Shown: positions 36,478 through 45,638 of the stretch, in pieces | Position numbering within the stretch: the first letter of the stretch is position 1 | How the letters are laid out: each line of letters begins with the position of its first letter | Source of the DNA: an uncultured Pseudomonadota bacterium | GTDB lineage: Bacteria; Pseudomonadota; Gammaproteobacteria; Ga0077536 | Direction of reading: 5' to 3' | Length of the DNA: 64,000 bases | Assembly (NCBI GenBank): GCA_902557415.1 | Contig: CACEAA010000003.1 | Coordinates: forward strand, 1-64,000 | Position numbers and translations under genes: made by a program | Notes under the pieces: generated by a model | The model's input: only the letters and a program-made list of their open reading frames with translations | Database searches by the model: none | Told to the model about the DNA's origin: nothing

Positions 36478-37986
36478 TTATTGCTTCGGTTCTGTATCCG
36501 CGTCTATAAATCTCCTTGAGAAGCTTAGGACAATTGTGCTGACGAGTCCCAGTATTGTTAAGGCCATAAAAATATCAGTAAGCGACATAGCCTCATAAAG
36601 TCCTGCCACACGTCCGCCTGCGTAAGATCCTATCGAACTTGCTAAAAACCAGATACCCATTGTGAGGCTAGCTATTCTCTGAGGAGCGAGCTTACTCATA
36701 GCGCTCAACCCAACCGGGCTTAAGCACATCTCGCCCATCGTATGCAGTAGATACATAACAACCAGCCATAATGGGCTTACTAATTTGCCGGAGTCTGCGA
36801 TTATGGCAGCGCCAATCATCACTCCATAGCCCATTGAAATTAATAACAACCCCATCACAAATTTCGTAGTTGTGTTAGGACCCTTTGAACCTAGCCTGAA
36901 CCACAACCAGGTAAATGCAGGACCCAGAAGGAAAATAATGAAAAGTGGATTCAGTGATTGCATCCAACTAGCAGGAAAAGTGATCCCTAAAATCGTTCTC
37001 GATGTGTTTCTTTCTGCGAACAAAGTCAGTGTCGATCCTCCTTGTTCGAAAAGCGACCAAAACACAGTGGCTGCTAGAAATAGAAGTAGTATCTTGGTTA
37101 CACGACGTCTGTCCTCGGCTATATTCCAGGATGATCCGAGTAGCCAGGCAAAAAAAGCAATGGTTGTACCAAGGAGAATCAAGCCAAAAACATTGCCGAA
37201 CTGAGAAGGCGAGAGATGAACATCGCTCACACTATATATCCACGCAACTATTAAACAGACACCTAATGTGATGAGGCACATTCTGAGTGAGAAGCTGCTG
37301 GCTTCGGGAGGGTCTCCTATTTTGATTAAGGTACTTTTACCATAAATATAATGCAGGAGCCCTAACGCCATCCCGACGGCTGCCGCGCCAAAAGAGAAAT
37401 GCCAGGCATTGATAGGGTTTATACCTAGTCCAGAAAGTATCTCTCGGAAATATACGCCTTGGCCTAGCCAACCACATACAAGAGGTGATGCAAACGCTCC
37501 AATATTTATTCCCATGTAATAAAGCGAATAGCCGGCATCTCTACGTTGGTCGCTCTCGGAGTAAAGTTGCCCCACCATGGAACTAATATTTGGCTTTAGT
37601 AAACCTGTACCTATGACAAGTAAGGCTAGTCCGGTATAGAAATACGTTATGTTAGGTAGTGCTAATACTATGTGTCCACACATAATGATGCACCCACCTA
37701 CTAATGTAGCTTGTCTTTGCCCGATAAAGCGGTCGGCAATCCAGCCACCGGGAAGGCAAGCAAGATAAACCATAGACGTATATATTCCATATATTGCGCC
37801 AGCATCTGCCACGCCTAGACCTAATCCTCCTTTTGTGGAAGGGGTGGTCATAAAAAGGATTAATATGGCACGCATTCCATAGTAAGAAAAACGCTCCCAC
37901 ATTTCAGTAAAGAAGAGAGTTTGGAGCCCTTTTGGGTGCCCGAAAAAGGTAGGTGTTGTGTTAGTCATTATGCGCTTGTGGTCCAT
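36478..37986 (-). CDS. Proton-dependent oligopeptide transporter (POT/PTR2 family MFS)
   Basis: Inner-membrane symporter of 502 residues with about 14 hydrophobic segments. The N-terminal signature FFTEMWERFSYYGMRAILILFM carries the ExxERFxYYG motif that couples protons and peptides in this family. KPNISSMVGQLYSESDQRRDAG is the second family signature. It would import di- or tripeptides. Start is uncertain: ATG 37986 or ATG 37968, neither with a good ribosome site. It is not obviously tied to the surrounding catabolic genes; some family members carry non-peptide substrates. Confidence 0.93.
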   Translation of the reverse strand: MDHKRIMTNTTPTFFGHPKGLQTLFFTEMWERFSYYGMRAILILFMTTPSTKGGLGLGVADAGAIYGIYTSMVYLACLPGGWIADRFIGQRQATLVGGCIIMCGHIVLALPNITYFYTGLALLVIGTGLLKPNISSMVGQLYSESDQRRDAGYSLYYMGINIGAFASPLVCGWLGQGVYFREILSGLGINPINAWHFSFGAAAVGMALGLLHYIYGKSTLIKIGDPPEASSFSLRMCLITLGVCLIVAWIYSVSDVHLSPSQFGNVFGLILLGTTIAFFAWLLGSSWNIAEDRRRVTKILLLFLAATVFWSLFEQGGSTLTLFAERNTSRTILGITFPASWMQSLNPLFIIFLLGPAFTWLWFRLGSKGPNTTTKFVMGLLLISMGYGVMIGAAIIADSGKLVSPLWLVVMYLLHTMGEMCLSPVGLSAMSKLAPQRIASLTMGIWFLASSIGSYAGGRVAGLYEAMSLTDIFMALTILGLVSTIVLSFSRRFIDADTEPKQ

Positions 37987-38018
37987 ACCATTTTTGAAGC
38001 GTAATTTGCGGTCGTGCG

Positions 38019-38888
38019 TTACATATTACTAATTTTTTTTCTACTTTTGAATCCTAGATAAGTCAACAGTATTAATCCCGCGAGAATTAATACCATTCCG
38101 ATAGAATCGTCTCTTTTTATCGTCTCTCCAAGGTGCCAGGAGGCAGTGGCTAAGGCGATCACTGGAACAAGAAGTGTGAGCATACTGGTCATCCCAGCAT
38201 TGAGCTTATCAAGCAAATAAACCCAAAGTAACCAGCCGAGACCAGTGGATAAAAAACCAGTCGCACAAAGTGCAAAAGTGAATCTAGCTGTTATTGTTGG
38301 GAGCTGTTCATTCATGAAGAATGCTATAGCAAATAAGCCGATTGCTCCAACTGCCATCTGCGACCCGGTGAGTACGAGAAGATCCATTGGTCGATTTTCC
38401 AGGATATGCTTAACAATTATCGATGCGATCGCCCAACTTATCGCCGCTGCGAGGGCAGCTAGGTTACTTATCGTGATTCCATTTAGATCATGGGGTTTTA
38501 GCATTAAAATCAGTCCACAGAATGCCAATATTATCGCAAACCATTGTATTCCTTTAATGCGTTCGTCTAGGATCGGCCAAGCTAATAACAGTGTCCAAAA
38601 TGGGTAGGTAAACATGAGCATTGCTGTTCGAGTCGCTGTGGCATCAACTAGCGCGTATTGTATTAACCCGACTGAACCAAGTGTATTGAAAAGACTAAGA
38701 AGAAGGACATCTTTATATCTCGATAGCTGAATAGTTCGATGAGTAGCAAATATTACAGCGAATAGCATCAAGGAACCGAGGAGGGTCCTCAAACCGGAAA
38801 ACACGAAAGGCCCTGAATCTAACAGACCGATTTTCATGAAAACCCAGGAATAGCCCCAGAAAAGCGATAGGACAGCTATTGCCATCAT
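38019..38888 (-). CDS. EamA/DMT-family transporter
   Basis: Drug/metabolite transporter superfamily protein of 289 residues with ten predicted helices in two five-helix EamA repeats (about residues 3-130 and 140-280). Typical stretches are FWGYSWVFMKIGLLDSGP at the start and WLLWVYLLDKLNAGMTSML in the second half. A lysine-rich tail (KSRKKISNM) ends on the cytoplasmic side. It is likely an exporter of small metabolites, with no substrate prediction possible. It lies 32 bases from the peptide transporter on the same strand. Confidence 0.9.
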   Translation of the reverse strand: MMAIAVLSLFWGYSWVFMKIGLLDSGPFVFSGLRTLLGSLMLFAVIFATHRTIQLSRYKDVLLLSLFNTLGSVGLIQYALVDATATRTAMLMFTYPFWTLLLAWPILDERIKGIQWFAIILAFCGLILMLKPHDLNGITISNLAALAAAISWAIASIIVKHILENRPMDLLVLTGSQMAVGAIGLFAIAFFMNEQLPTITARFTFALCATGFLSTGLGWLLWVYLLDKLNAGMTSMLTLLVPVIALATASWHLGETIKRDDSIGMVLILAGLILLTYLGFKSRKKISNM

Positions 38889-38957
38889 CGTATAATAATT
38901 TTTCAGAGATAGTCTCCAGAAATAGATTTGCGAATATAGGGCGCGGGTAAGTTAGGC

Positions 38958-39746
38958 TTAATTCCCCGTAAAATCAGGGTCGCCTTCATTGAGATACATG
39001 TTTTTGGCGACTTGTTGATCGGAGGTCTTAGCCACGAATAAATGCTGATCTGCATCCATATGCATTAATCCTTGATCCAGCACGCCGCAAATATTGTTAA
39101 TACTGCGCTTGATCATTTGCGCAGCGACTGGGGACTTGTTGACATAATCTTGTGCAAAGCTAATGCAAGAATCAATCAATTGATCTTGAGGTACCACACT
39201 TTCTAGCAACCCCCAGCTAAGTAATTTATCAGAAAAAACTTTCTCTGCCCCAATGACTAAACGTTTAGCCCGAGTAGGTCCTACAAGCCGTATGGTCAGG
39301 GGTAAGCTTTGCCACATGAGATTTAGTCCTAGTTCTATTTCGGGATAGTGCATGAATGATGTATCAGTACCTATCCTAAAGTCAGCCGCGGTCGCAAGAC
39401 ACGCTCCGCCACCGATAGCGCCCCCGTTCCAAGCGGCGATAGTTATCTGGTCCATGGAGAGGATCGCTTTAAGCACCCTTTCGCCCATTCGCAGTCTTCT
39501 GCGATGCAAGACGATTGGCGTGTCGACCGTAGCCTCCATCTCAGTGATATCGGCTCCGGAGGAAAAGTGCTTACCCTCACCAGTAAAAATAACCACTCTG
39601 GTTTGAGCATCCTCTCGGAATGAGAGCGCACAATGCTCAATTTCATTTAAGTGACTATAGCTTAGAGCGTTTGCTGTTTCGGGACGATTAAATCTGACGA
39701 TCGCCAGATGACCATCCCGTTTCATGTTTAAGTACTTGTAAGTCAT
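38958..39746 (-). CDS. Enoyl-CoA hydratase/isomerase family (one catalytic Glu)
   Basis: Crotonase-fold protein of 262 residues. The oxyanion-hole elements are HFSSGADITEM and GGAIGGGACLATAADFRI. At the first catalytic position of hydratases (Glu144) a Cys is present, whereas the second Glu (164) is kept in MHYPEIELGL. Enzymes with one Glu are often delta3-delta2-enoyl-CoA isomerases or other crotonases, so simple hydratase function is doubtful. The ATG is nine bases after the stop of the upstream LLM oxidoreductase gene and has no ribosome site of its own, suggesting coupled translation with it. Confidence 0.9.
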   Translation of the reverse strand: MTYKYLNMKRDGHLAIVRFNRPETANALSYSHLNEIEHCALSFREDAQTRVVIFTGEGKHFSSGADITEMEATVDTPIVLHRRRLRMGERVLKAILSMDQITIAAWNGGAIGGGACLATAADFRIGTDTSFMHYPEIELGLNLMWQSLPLTIRLVGPTRAKRLVIGAEKVFSDKLLSWGLLESVVPQDQLIDSCISFAQDYVNKSPVAAQMIKRSINNICGVLDQGLMHMDADQHLFVAKTSDQQVAKNMYLNEGDPDFTGN

Positions 39747-39755
39747 TACAACGTT

Positions 39756-40634
39756 TTAAAACAAGTCTCCAGCAAGCTCAGATAACTCCTCGAGCATTGA
39801 GGACTGATCTGAGGATTGCAGCCAAACAACAATGCCATCGGCCCCTGCATCGGCTACCGCTGTCATATCATTTTTTGTTCGGAAAAAACCATCAGGAGCG
39901 AACATTGTGATGTCTAGTTCGGCAGGGTTGCGGTCAAGAGCTTTTGCATGCTTGGCAATCTCTATCCTTCCATCAACTAACTCTTGAGGGTCTACGCTGA
40001 ACGGCAACCAACCATTCCCCCATTTTGCTACACGCTTAAAGACTAATGGGGTACCGATGCTGCCGAGGAGAACTGGCGGGTGAGGCCTACGGTGCGGCAT
40101 TGGCTTACAAATAATTCTAGGGAAGTCATAGTATTTACCGTGATGTTCGACATATTCGCCAGTCCATAGGGCCTTCATTACCTCAACGTTCTCTTTTGTT
40201 TGCGTCCATCGGTGATCAAAATCGCCGCCCAATACTTCACACTCCGGTTTGTTCCAACCAGCACCAATGCCTAAGAGAAACCTCCCTTTAGAATAGTGAT
40301 CGAGACTGGCAATAGCTTTAGCGGTCATTATGGGATTGCGTTCAGGTAACAGTGTAATCCCAGTCCCTAGTTCGATCGTGGTTGTGTTCGCAGACGCCCT
40401 GGTCAGAGCAATCAAAGGATCTGGCATTTTAAATAAGTAGTCTGGAGTCTCTTGACCTGGCACTTTCCCTGGATAATCGTCTGCTGAGCCTTCGGGTATG
40501 ACGGTATGTTCCGCTGTCCAATAAGAAGAAAAGCCAAGTTCTTCGGCTTTTTTCGCTATAACTGCGGGGTCACCAGTCTCCATGTCGGATAAGACCTGAA
40601 AAACTCCCACTTTCATTCCTTTGAATAATTTCAT
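39756..40634 (-). CDS. LLM-class oxidoreductase, probably F420-dependent
   Basis: Luciferase-like TIM-barrel enzyme of 292 residues. Landmarks are KAEELGFSSYWTAEHTVIP, IELGTGITLLPERNPIMTAK, YSKGRFLLGIGAGWNKPE and RPHPPVLLGS. This short form with GIGAGWN matches the group usually annotated as F420-dependent. It would move hydride between F420 and a substrate carbonyl or alcohol or double bond. AAGGGG lies before the ATG at 40634. It forms a two-gene unit with the crotonase downstream and is divergent from the next LLM gene across 283 bases. The F420 operon five kilobases away supports, but does not prove, cofactor choice. Confidence 0.88.
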   Translation of the reverse strand: MKLFKGMKVGVFQVLSDMETGDPAVIAKKAEELGFSSYWTAEHTVIPEGSADDYPGKVPGQETPDYLFKMPDPLIALTRASANTTTIELGTGITLLPERNPIMTAKAIASLDHYSKGRFLLGIGAGWNKPECEVLGGDFDHRWTQTKENVEVMKALWTGEYVEHHGKYYDFPRIICKPMPHRRPHPPVLLGSIGTPLVFKRVAKWGNGWLPFSVDPQELVDGRIEIAKHAKALDRNPAELDITMFAPDGFFRTKNDMTAVADAGADGIVVWLQSSDQSSMLEELSELAGDLF

Positions 40635-40917
40635 AGTTGCCCCTTGATTCGGATTATTTTTATTAACGTCTACCGCAGCAAGGCTTCGACGCCCCGCGTA
40701 ATTTTTCCGAAATTATAGGCATAACCGCTTCGTTTTGTCAGCTTTGATGAAGGAAGTAGCTTTATCAAACATGCTTGTATGCGGTGAAAATTATGGATCT
40801 AACTGAGGGAAGCTCTTGATTTTAAACCTTTTCGAGAACAGAATTAGGATGAGTGGTGAGCACGGAAGTTATTAGGACGCCGGATAGGGCTTAATTAGTA
40901 CAACGGGAGATCAAGCA

Positions 40918-42021
40918 ATGAAGTTAGGCTATTTCATGATGCCATTGCATCACATAGATCGGGATTATCACGAGACACTACAAGAAGATATTGAGGCTAT
41001 CGTGCTTGCTGACGAACTCGGATATTCAGAGGCTTGGGTTGGTGAACATTATTCTTCGGCTGTCGAACAGATCACTTCTCCCCTTATGTTTCATGCCAAT
41101 CTTATTAACAGGACAAAGCAAATCAAATTTGCAACTGGAGTAATGTGTTTGCCTCAATACCACCCAGCAGTTCAAGCGGGACAAGCTGCAATGTTCGATC
41201 ACTTAAGTGAAGGTCGGTTTATCATGGGGGTTGGGCCTGGTGGTTTATTGAGCGATTTTGAATTATTTGGCGTTTTAGAAAAAGATCGTATGGAAATGAT
41301 GGAAGAGTCTTTGGATATGATACTTGAGCTTTGGAGCACGGAACCTCCGTACAAAATGCACGGCAAGCACTGGAACATTGAAATGAAGGATTGGACCCAC
41401 CACGACATAAAGTTAGGATATGTTCCCAAACCTTTACAGCAACCTCATCCGCCGATAGCGATGTCGGCGATGAGTCCGTCATCGAGCTCTCTCACTTTTG
41501 CAGGTCAGCGTGGTTATATTCCGGTCAGCGCAAACTTTATAGCCCCATGGTCAGTCAAGACTCATTGGCCAGCTTATTGTGCTGGGGCTGATAGTGCAGG
41601 ATTGACAGCAGATCCAAATGAATGGCATGTAGCTCGTAGTATATTTGTGGCGGATACTGACGCCGAAGCAGAGGAGTTTGTAAAAACTTCGGGTGGTGCT
41701 TATGATTATTACTACGATTATTTATTTAAGATTTTTGATCGATCTGGTTTTAAAGGACCTTTTGTAACTAACCAAGGTGATGATCCCGAATCACTAACAC
41801 CTACGGCTGTTCGCGATGCATGCGTCATTTACGGTAGCCCTGAGACAGTCGCAAAAAAAATCATAGATTTTAAGAACTCTGTCGGCGATTTCGGAACATT
41901 GCTTTATGCCGCACATGATTGGACTGATAAAGCGGCTATGAAAAAATCGATGCGTTTAATGGCGGAACATGTAATGCCTATAATTAATAAAGACTCTAGT
42001 CGCCTCGCATCTGCAGGTTAA
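40918..42021 (+). CDS. LLM-class flavin-dependent oxidoreductase (long, monooxygenase-like)
   Basis: Luciferase-like enzyme of 367 residues. Landmarks are LADELGYSEAWVGEHYSSAVEQI, KFATGVMCLPQYHPAV, LSEGRFIMGVGPGGLLSDFELFG, and a C-terminal half with the YDYYYDYLFKIFD segment. The length and the GPGG-SDFE motif resemble FMNH2-using monooxygenases of the bacterial luciferase/limonene-monooxygenase type more than short F420 enzymes; this is a judgement by resemblance. It would need reduced flavin, possibly from the flavin reductase at 3032-3520. GGGAG lies 8 bases before the ATG. It is followed by a second LLM gene on the same strand after 55 bases. Confidence 0.87.
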   Translation: MKLGYFMMPLHHIDRDYHETLQEDIEAIVLADELGYSEAWVGEHYSSAVEQITSPLMFHANLINRTKQIKFATGVMCLPQYHPAVQAGQAAMFDHLSEGRFIMGVGPGGLLSDFELFGVLEKDRMEMMEESLDMILELWSTEPPYKMHGKHWNIEMKDWTHHDIKLGYVPKPLQQPHPPIAMSAMSPSSSSLTFAGQRGYIPVSANFIAPWSVKTHWPAYCAGADSAGLTADPNEWHVARSIFVADTDAEAEEFVKTSGGAYDYYYDYLFKIFDRSGFKGPFVTNQGDDPESLTPTAVRDACVIYGSPETVAKKIIDFKNSVGDFGTLLYAAHDWTDKAAMKKSMRLMAEHVMPIINKDSSRLASAG

Positions 42022-42076
42022 TATAAATCTATTTATAGTAATACTTAATGATTTTACGTTTAGGAGAAAATATCGA

Positions 42077-43090
42077 GTGAGTAACAAAAAATTGAGATTT
42101 GGACTTTGGTATGACTTCAGGAATCCTCCCCAATGGCAGCGCGACAATACTGAGCTGTACCATGAGTGCTTTGATCAAATAGTACGCGCCGAAGAGGCGG
42201 GATTTGATGATATCTGGCTGTCCGAACATCACTTCCTAGATGATTGCTATTCGCCGTCGATGTTGCCTATAGGCTGCGCTATTGCGGCTAGGACAAAAAA
42301 AGTTCACATCGGGACGAGCGTACTTTTGTTACCGCTGCACGATCCGGTTCGTGTTGCCGAGGATGCCGCCACACTTGATGTGATTTCTGGGGGACGTCTG
42401 GAGCTTGGATTAGGTGTTGGGTATAAGGCTGAAGAGCTTAAAGCGTGGGGGGTTGAACCTAAATCCAGAGGCAAACGTATGGATGAAGGTATTGAAATTA
42501 TTCAGCGTCTATTCGCGGGAGAGCGGTTTAGCTTCCATGGAGAGTACAATAACTTCGAAGATATACAGTTAAGACCCTTGCCGGTACAAAAAAATCCTCG
42601 GCTTTGGATCGCGGGCTTTAGTAATATTGCGGTTCGAAGGGCAGCTAGAGTAGGAGCGGGATATATTGCGATAGGTCCTGTCGGTCCTTTTACCAAAGTC
42701 TATAGAGATGAATTGGCCAAAACCGGGAAGAATCCAGAGGATTTTGAAATTGCGGCTGGCTATGCGTGGTTACATGTTGCAAAAGACCCGGAGAAAAGAT
42801 GGAAAGAAGCGGTTGAGCATCTTGCGTATCAGCAAAATGAATACGGGAAGTGGTTCAGCGGGGCGGGTATGGATTTTATTAAGCCCGTGGAGGCAACCAG
42901 AGAGTCTATTGAGCAGAACGATGTATATATAGTCAGTCCTGAGCAAGCATGTGAAATGATAGAAAAATATCAGGAAGCAACCGGGTGCCAACGGTTTTAC
43001 ACTTGGGCTGTTCCGCCTGGCATGAGCCCTAGTTGGTCGGATGAACACATTGAGTTAATGGCAGGCGAGGTAATGCCGGCTTTTCGATAG
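42077..43090 (+). CDS. LLM-class oxidoreductase
   Basis: Luciferase-like protein of 337 residues starting at GTG 42077, with GGAG ten bases upstream. Landmarks are RAEEAGFDDIWLSEHHFLDD, KVHIGTSVLLLPLHDPVRVAEDAATLD, SGGRLELGLGVGYKAEEL and NPRLWIAGFSNIAVRRAARVG. The WLSEHHF motif and GVGYK occur in both FMN and F420 users, so the cofactor is open. It is the second gene of a plus-strand pair with the longer LLM protein, suggesting they act on the same or successive substrates. Confidence 0.88.
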   Translation: MSNKKLRFGLWYDFRNPPQWQRDNTELYHECFDQIVRAEEAGFDDIWLSEHHFLDDCYSPSMLPIGCAIAARTKKVHIGTSVLLLPLHDPVRVAEDAATLDVISGGRLELGLGVGYKAEELKAWGVEPKSRGKRMDEGIEIIQRLFAGERFSFHGEYNNFEDIQLRPLPVQKNPRLWIAGFSNIAVRRAARVGAGYIAIGPVGPFTKVYRDELAKTGKNPEDFEIAAGYAWLHVAKDPEKRWKEAVEHLAYQQNEYGKWFSGAGMDFIKPVEATRESIEQNDVYIVSPEQACEMIEKYQEATGCQRFYTWAVPPGMSPSWSDEHIELMAGEVMPAFR

Positions 43091-43148
43091 TAGCTTGTGA
43101 CGGATGCACATCTTAGGCTCTGCTCCCAGTAGTAGTGGTAGGAGGAGA

Positions 43149-44204
43149 TTATAGAACTTGTAGGGTCTCGTTCTCATTACTTAATTTGATATTAGAGAAC
43201 TCAGCGCGTGCGCTAGCATGCTGAAATGTCGCAACACCTATTAGCCAAATTGCTGTTACTTTATGTGGGGTGAATTTCATCGACTTGCTAACATCTGTGT
43301 AAAGATTTCGCGACTCACTTAGCCATTCGTCTTTTTGCTCAACGCCCTTCCGAATTACGTAATGAGTTTCCCGATCAGACCATGATTTTATGGGGCAATC
43401 GAAATAATGGTCGATGTCGAGTTGGCTACTCCATATCCATGTAAGGTCGCGACCGTTATCGAATTCGGCTGCTACTGATATGTAGTCGTGGTATTTAGCT
43501 TCGTCCTCCCTATTGTGGCTGGGATGCTCTAGAAGCTTCCAATCCCACTGTAATTGAGTGGAAGGGGAGACATTGAATTCAATAGGCTTGCGCAGGATCC
43601 CTTGATCGTCTGTAGCATTGAGGGTTATGCATTTATTGTTGTCTTGCGCACTGCTCGAATAGATGTCACTAACTCCCGTATCTTTCAGGTATTCCCAGCC
43701 TAATGGAATTGTTACTGGGTATTGTAATTGCGCGAGAGCCTCACCTAATAATGACGAGTTATCAATAGTTGCTAGTTTTTTTAGCCCATCCATAACGTTA
43801 TCTTTCCATAGAATAACGATTACTTCCAAGCCTCCGCCCAACGTTCTGTAATTACTGCTTTCTGTTTGGAGGTCACCTTCAGCATTAGCCCACATACCAA
43901 AGTAAATACCTAGTTCGATAGACCCAGTTCGATCAGCCACGAATGTACCGGTATTACGGATAACGTTATTTATTTGTCCTCCAGGTATACGGCTCCATAA
44001 ATGGAAACCTGGTCCTCCATACAAGCTGGGATCACGACTCGACCATTGGATTTTTCCTGCAGCAAGTAGGGTATAGGTTTCGCCTGCGCGTATCTGGAGA
44101 TCTGATCTTTGCCATGGTGGTTCATTTCCAGCCAAGGAAACATAAGATATTCTTTGAATCTCTGGGATTGAACTATCTTTTATTGTTTTTGCTAGTTGAC
44201 GCAT
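43149..44204 (-). CDS. Lectin-like N-terminal domain plus DUF3047-like C-terminal domain
   Basis: Protein of 351 residues without a signal peptide. The N-terminal third (about residues 22-135: GETYTLLAAGKIQWSS, GGPGFHLWSRI, NTGTFVADRTGSIELGIYFG) resembles the PA-I/LecA-type beta-sandwich lectin pattern. The C-terminal part (about residues 165-345: EFNVSPSTQLQWDWKLLEHP, DLTWIWSSQL, WLSESRNLYTDV, ARAEFSNIKL) looks like DUF3047, a domain of unknown function predicted to be a beta-jellyroll. Neither assignment can be confirmed by eye. It lies alone on the minus strand among LLM genes and shows no ribosome site that stands out. Confidence 0.5.
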   Translation of the reverse strand: MRQLAKTIKDSSIPEIQRISYVSLAGNEPPWQRSDLQIRAGETYTLLAAGKIQWSSRDPSLYGGPGFHLWSRIPGGQINNVIRNTGTFVADRTGSIELGIYFGMWANAEGDLQTESSNYRTLGGGLEVIVILWKDNVMDGLKKLATIDNSSLLGEALAQLQYPVTIPLGWEYLKDTGVSDIYSSSAQDNNKCITLNATDDQGILRKPIEFNVSPSTQLQWDWKLLEHPSHNREDEAKYHDYISVAAEFDNGRDLTWIWSSQLDIDHYFDCPIKSWSDRETHYVIRKGVEQKDEWLSESRNLYTDVSKSMKFTPHKVTAIWLIGVATFQHASARAEFSNIKLSNENETLQVL

Positions 44205-44397
44205 TATTAACGCATCTCATAATTTGGATAAACCTAAAGTATTCTCATCAAATTTGAATTGGTAGTAAAGTACTGTAATAGATTTTGAACAATACAGATT
44301 AATTAGAATAAAAATTAGTTTATTATCTATGTATGATTCGCGGCTTAAGACAATTTTGTGGTGTCAGTAAGATTTTGATTAGAAAAAAGGTGTGGAG

Positions 44398-45321
44398 ATG
44401 AAAATTAGACTTGGTTTTGGATTACTCAATTATCCGTTCGAGGATGGTAAAGGTTTTTTCCGTTGGGTAGAAATGCTGGAGCAGGCGGGAGTTGATTCTG
44501 TATGGCAATCTGACCGCCTCATCTCGTCCGATAATTACTTAGAGTCATTAAGTGCGTTGGCGTCTCTGGCGGGATGCACTGAAAAGATAAAATTTGGCAT
44601 GAACGCTATTGTAGCACCGCTACGCGATCCTCTTGTTTTAGCAAAACAGTGCGCGACGATCGATTATCTCAGTGGGGGGCGTTTGTTACCAATGTTTGGC
44701 GTCGGATACCCCAAAGCTGCGGAATGGGAAGCTACTGGGCGCAGTTCAGATCATCGAGGTTCCAAAGCGAATGAAATGTTCCACCTGATGTCGCGTCTGT
44801 GGAGTGAAGAATCAGTGACTTTTGAGGGGAAGTATTACCAGTATAAAAATGCCACTATTGCACCGCGACCTGTTCAACAGCCATTGCCTTTGTGGATCGG
44901 AGGCTCTAGCAATGCAGCGATTAATCGAACCGGAGTGCTAGGATCTGGTTGGATAGGAGGGATCACAAGTCCGGAAGATGTGAACCGCGTCATATTAGGT
45001 ATAAAAGCAAAGGCTGAAGAAGTTGGGCGGACGATCGATGACGATCATTACGGAACCTCGATAGGGTTCCGTATAGGAACACCGCAAGACGATGCCGTGG
45101 TCAATTCCCCTTTCGTAAAGAGAACCGGAATTGGAGAAAATTTAGATCTTAATCCACTGTTTGCTATTGGTACATCACAAGACATAATCGCCCGCATCCA
45201 GCAGTATATAACCGCCGGGGCGAGTAAGTTTGTAATGTTCCCCATAGCTTCAGGTGAGGCCGATATGATCGACCAAACGAGGCGTGTCGTAGCCGAGATT
45301 AAACCAGCTATCGAAAATTAA
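44398..45321 (+). CDS. LLM-class oxidoreductase
   Basis: Luciferase-like TIM-barrel protein of 307 residues. Landmarks are MLEQAGVDSVWQSDRLISSD, KIKFGMNAIVAPLRDPLVLAKQCATID, SGGRLLPMFGVGYPKAAEW, PLPLWIGGSSNAAINRTGVLG. The WQSDRL and GVGYP motifs differ somewhat from the neighbouring LLM proteins, so it is a distinct paralogue and not a recent duplicate. ATG 44398 was chosen because AGG (44388-44390) is seven bases upstream; GTG 44392 is possible. The gene ends before a stem-loop shared with the convergent RRM gene. FMN or F420 may be the cofactor. Confidence 0.87.
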   Translation: MKIRLGFGLLNYPFEDGKGFFRWVEMLEQAGVDSVWQSDRLISSDNYLESLSALASLAGCTEKIKFGMNAIVAPLRDPLVLAKQCATIDYLSGGRLLPMFGVGYPKAAEWEATGRSSDHRGSKANEMFHLMSRLWSEESVTFEGKYYQYKNATIAPRPVQQPLPLWIGGSSNAAINRTGVLGSGWIGGITSPEDVNRVILGIKAKAEEVGRTIDDDHYGTSIGFRIGTPQDDAVVNSPFVKRTGIGENLDLNPLFAIGTSQDIIARIQQYITAGASKFVMFPIASGEADMIDQTRRVVAEIKPAIEN

Positions 45322-45332
45322 GAGAAATTGAA

Positions 45333-45372
45333 AACAGCCGTGTTACCTGTCATATAAGGTACCACGGCTGTT
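45333..45372. terminator. Bidirectional-type stem-loop between LLM and RRM genes
   Basis: AACAGCCGTG (45333-45342) pairs with CACGGCTGTT (45363-45372); after one mismatch the stem continues for about five more pairs toward a short loop. A T-run follows at 45381-45385 on the plus strand. Position between two convergent stop codons fits a terminator. Confidence 0.8.
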
Positions 45373-45383
45373 CTAAACAATTT

Positions 45384-45638
45384 TTATCGTCGATCTTCTC
45401 TAGGACGAGCTTCATTTACTCTAGCTTCACGTCCTTTAAGCATTGCTCCGTTTAGCTCTGAGATAGCCGCCTCGCCTTCATTTTGATTTGGCATTTCAAC
45501 GAAACCAAATCCTTTTGAGCGTCCAGTGTCTCGATCTGAAATTATTTTGCAGCTGTTTACCTGCCCGTGTTGTTCGAAAGATTCTCTTAGCTCTTCAACA
45601 CTGATATCGTAAGATAGGTTTCCAACATAAATATCCAT
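45384..45638 (-). CDS. RRM-type RNA-binding protein
   Basis: Single RNA-recognition-motif protein of 84 residues. RNP2 is IYVGNL at the start and RNP1 is KGFGFVEM at about 42-49, both with the aromatic residues that stack on RNA. The short basic tail (VNEARPREDRR) is usual for small bacterial RRM proteins, often induced by cold and found in cyanobacteria and marine proteobacteria. It probably binds and remodels mRNA. The long upstream region may hold a regulatory 5' leader. No functional tie to the neighbouring oxidoreductases is evident. Confidence 0.95.
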   Translation of the reverse strand: MDIYVGNLSYDISVEELRESFEQHGQVNSCKIISDRDTGRSKGFGFVEMPNQNEGEAAISELNGAMLKGREARVNEARPREDRR

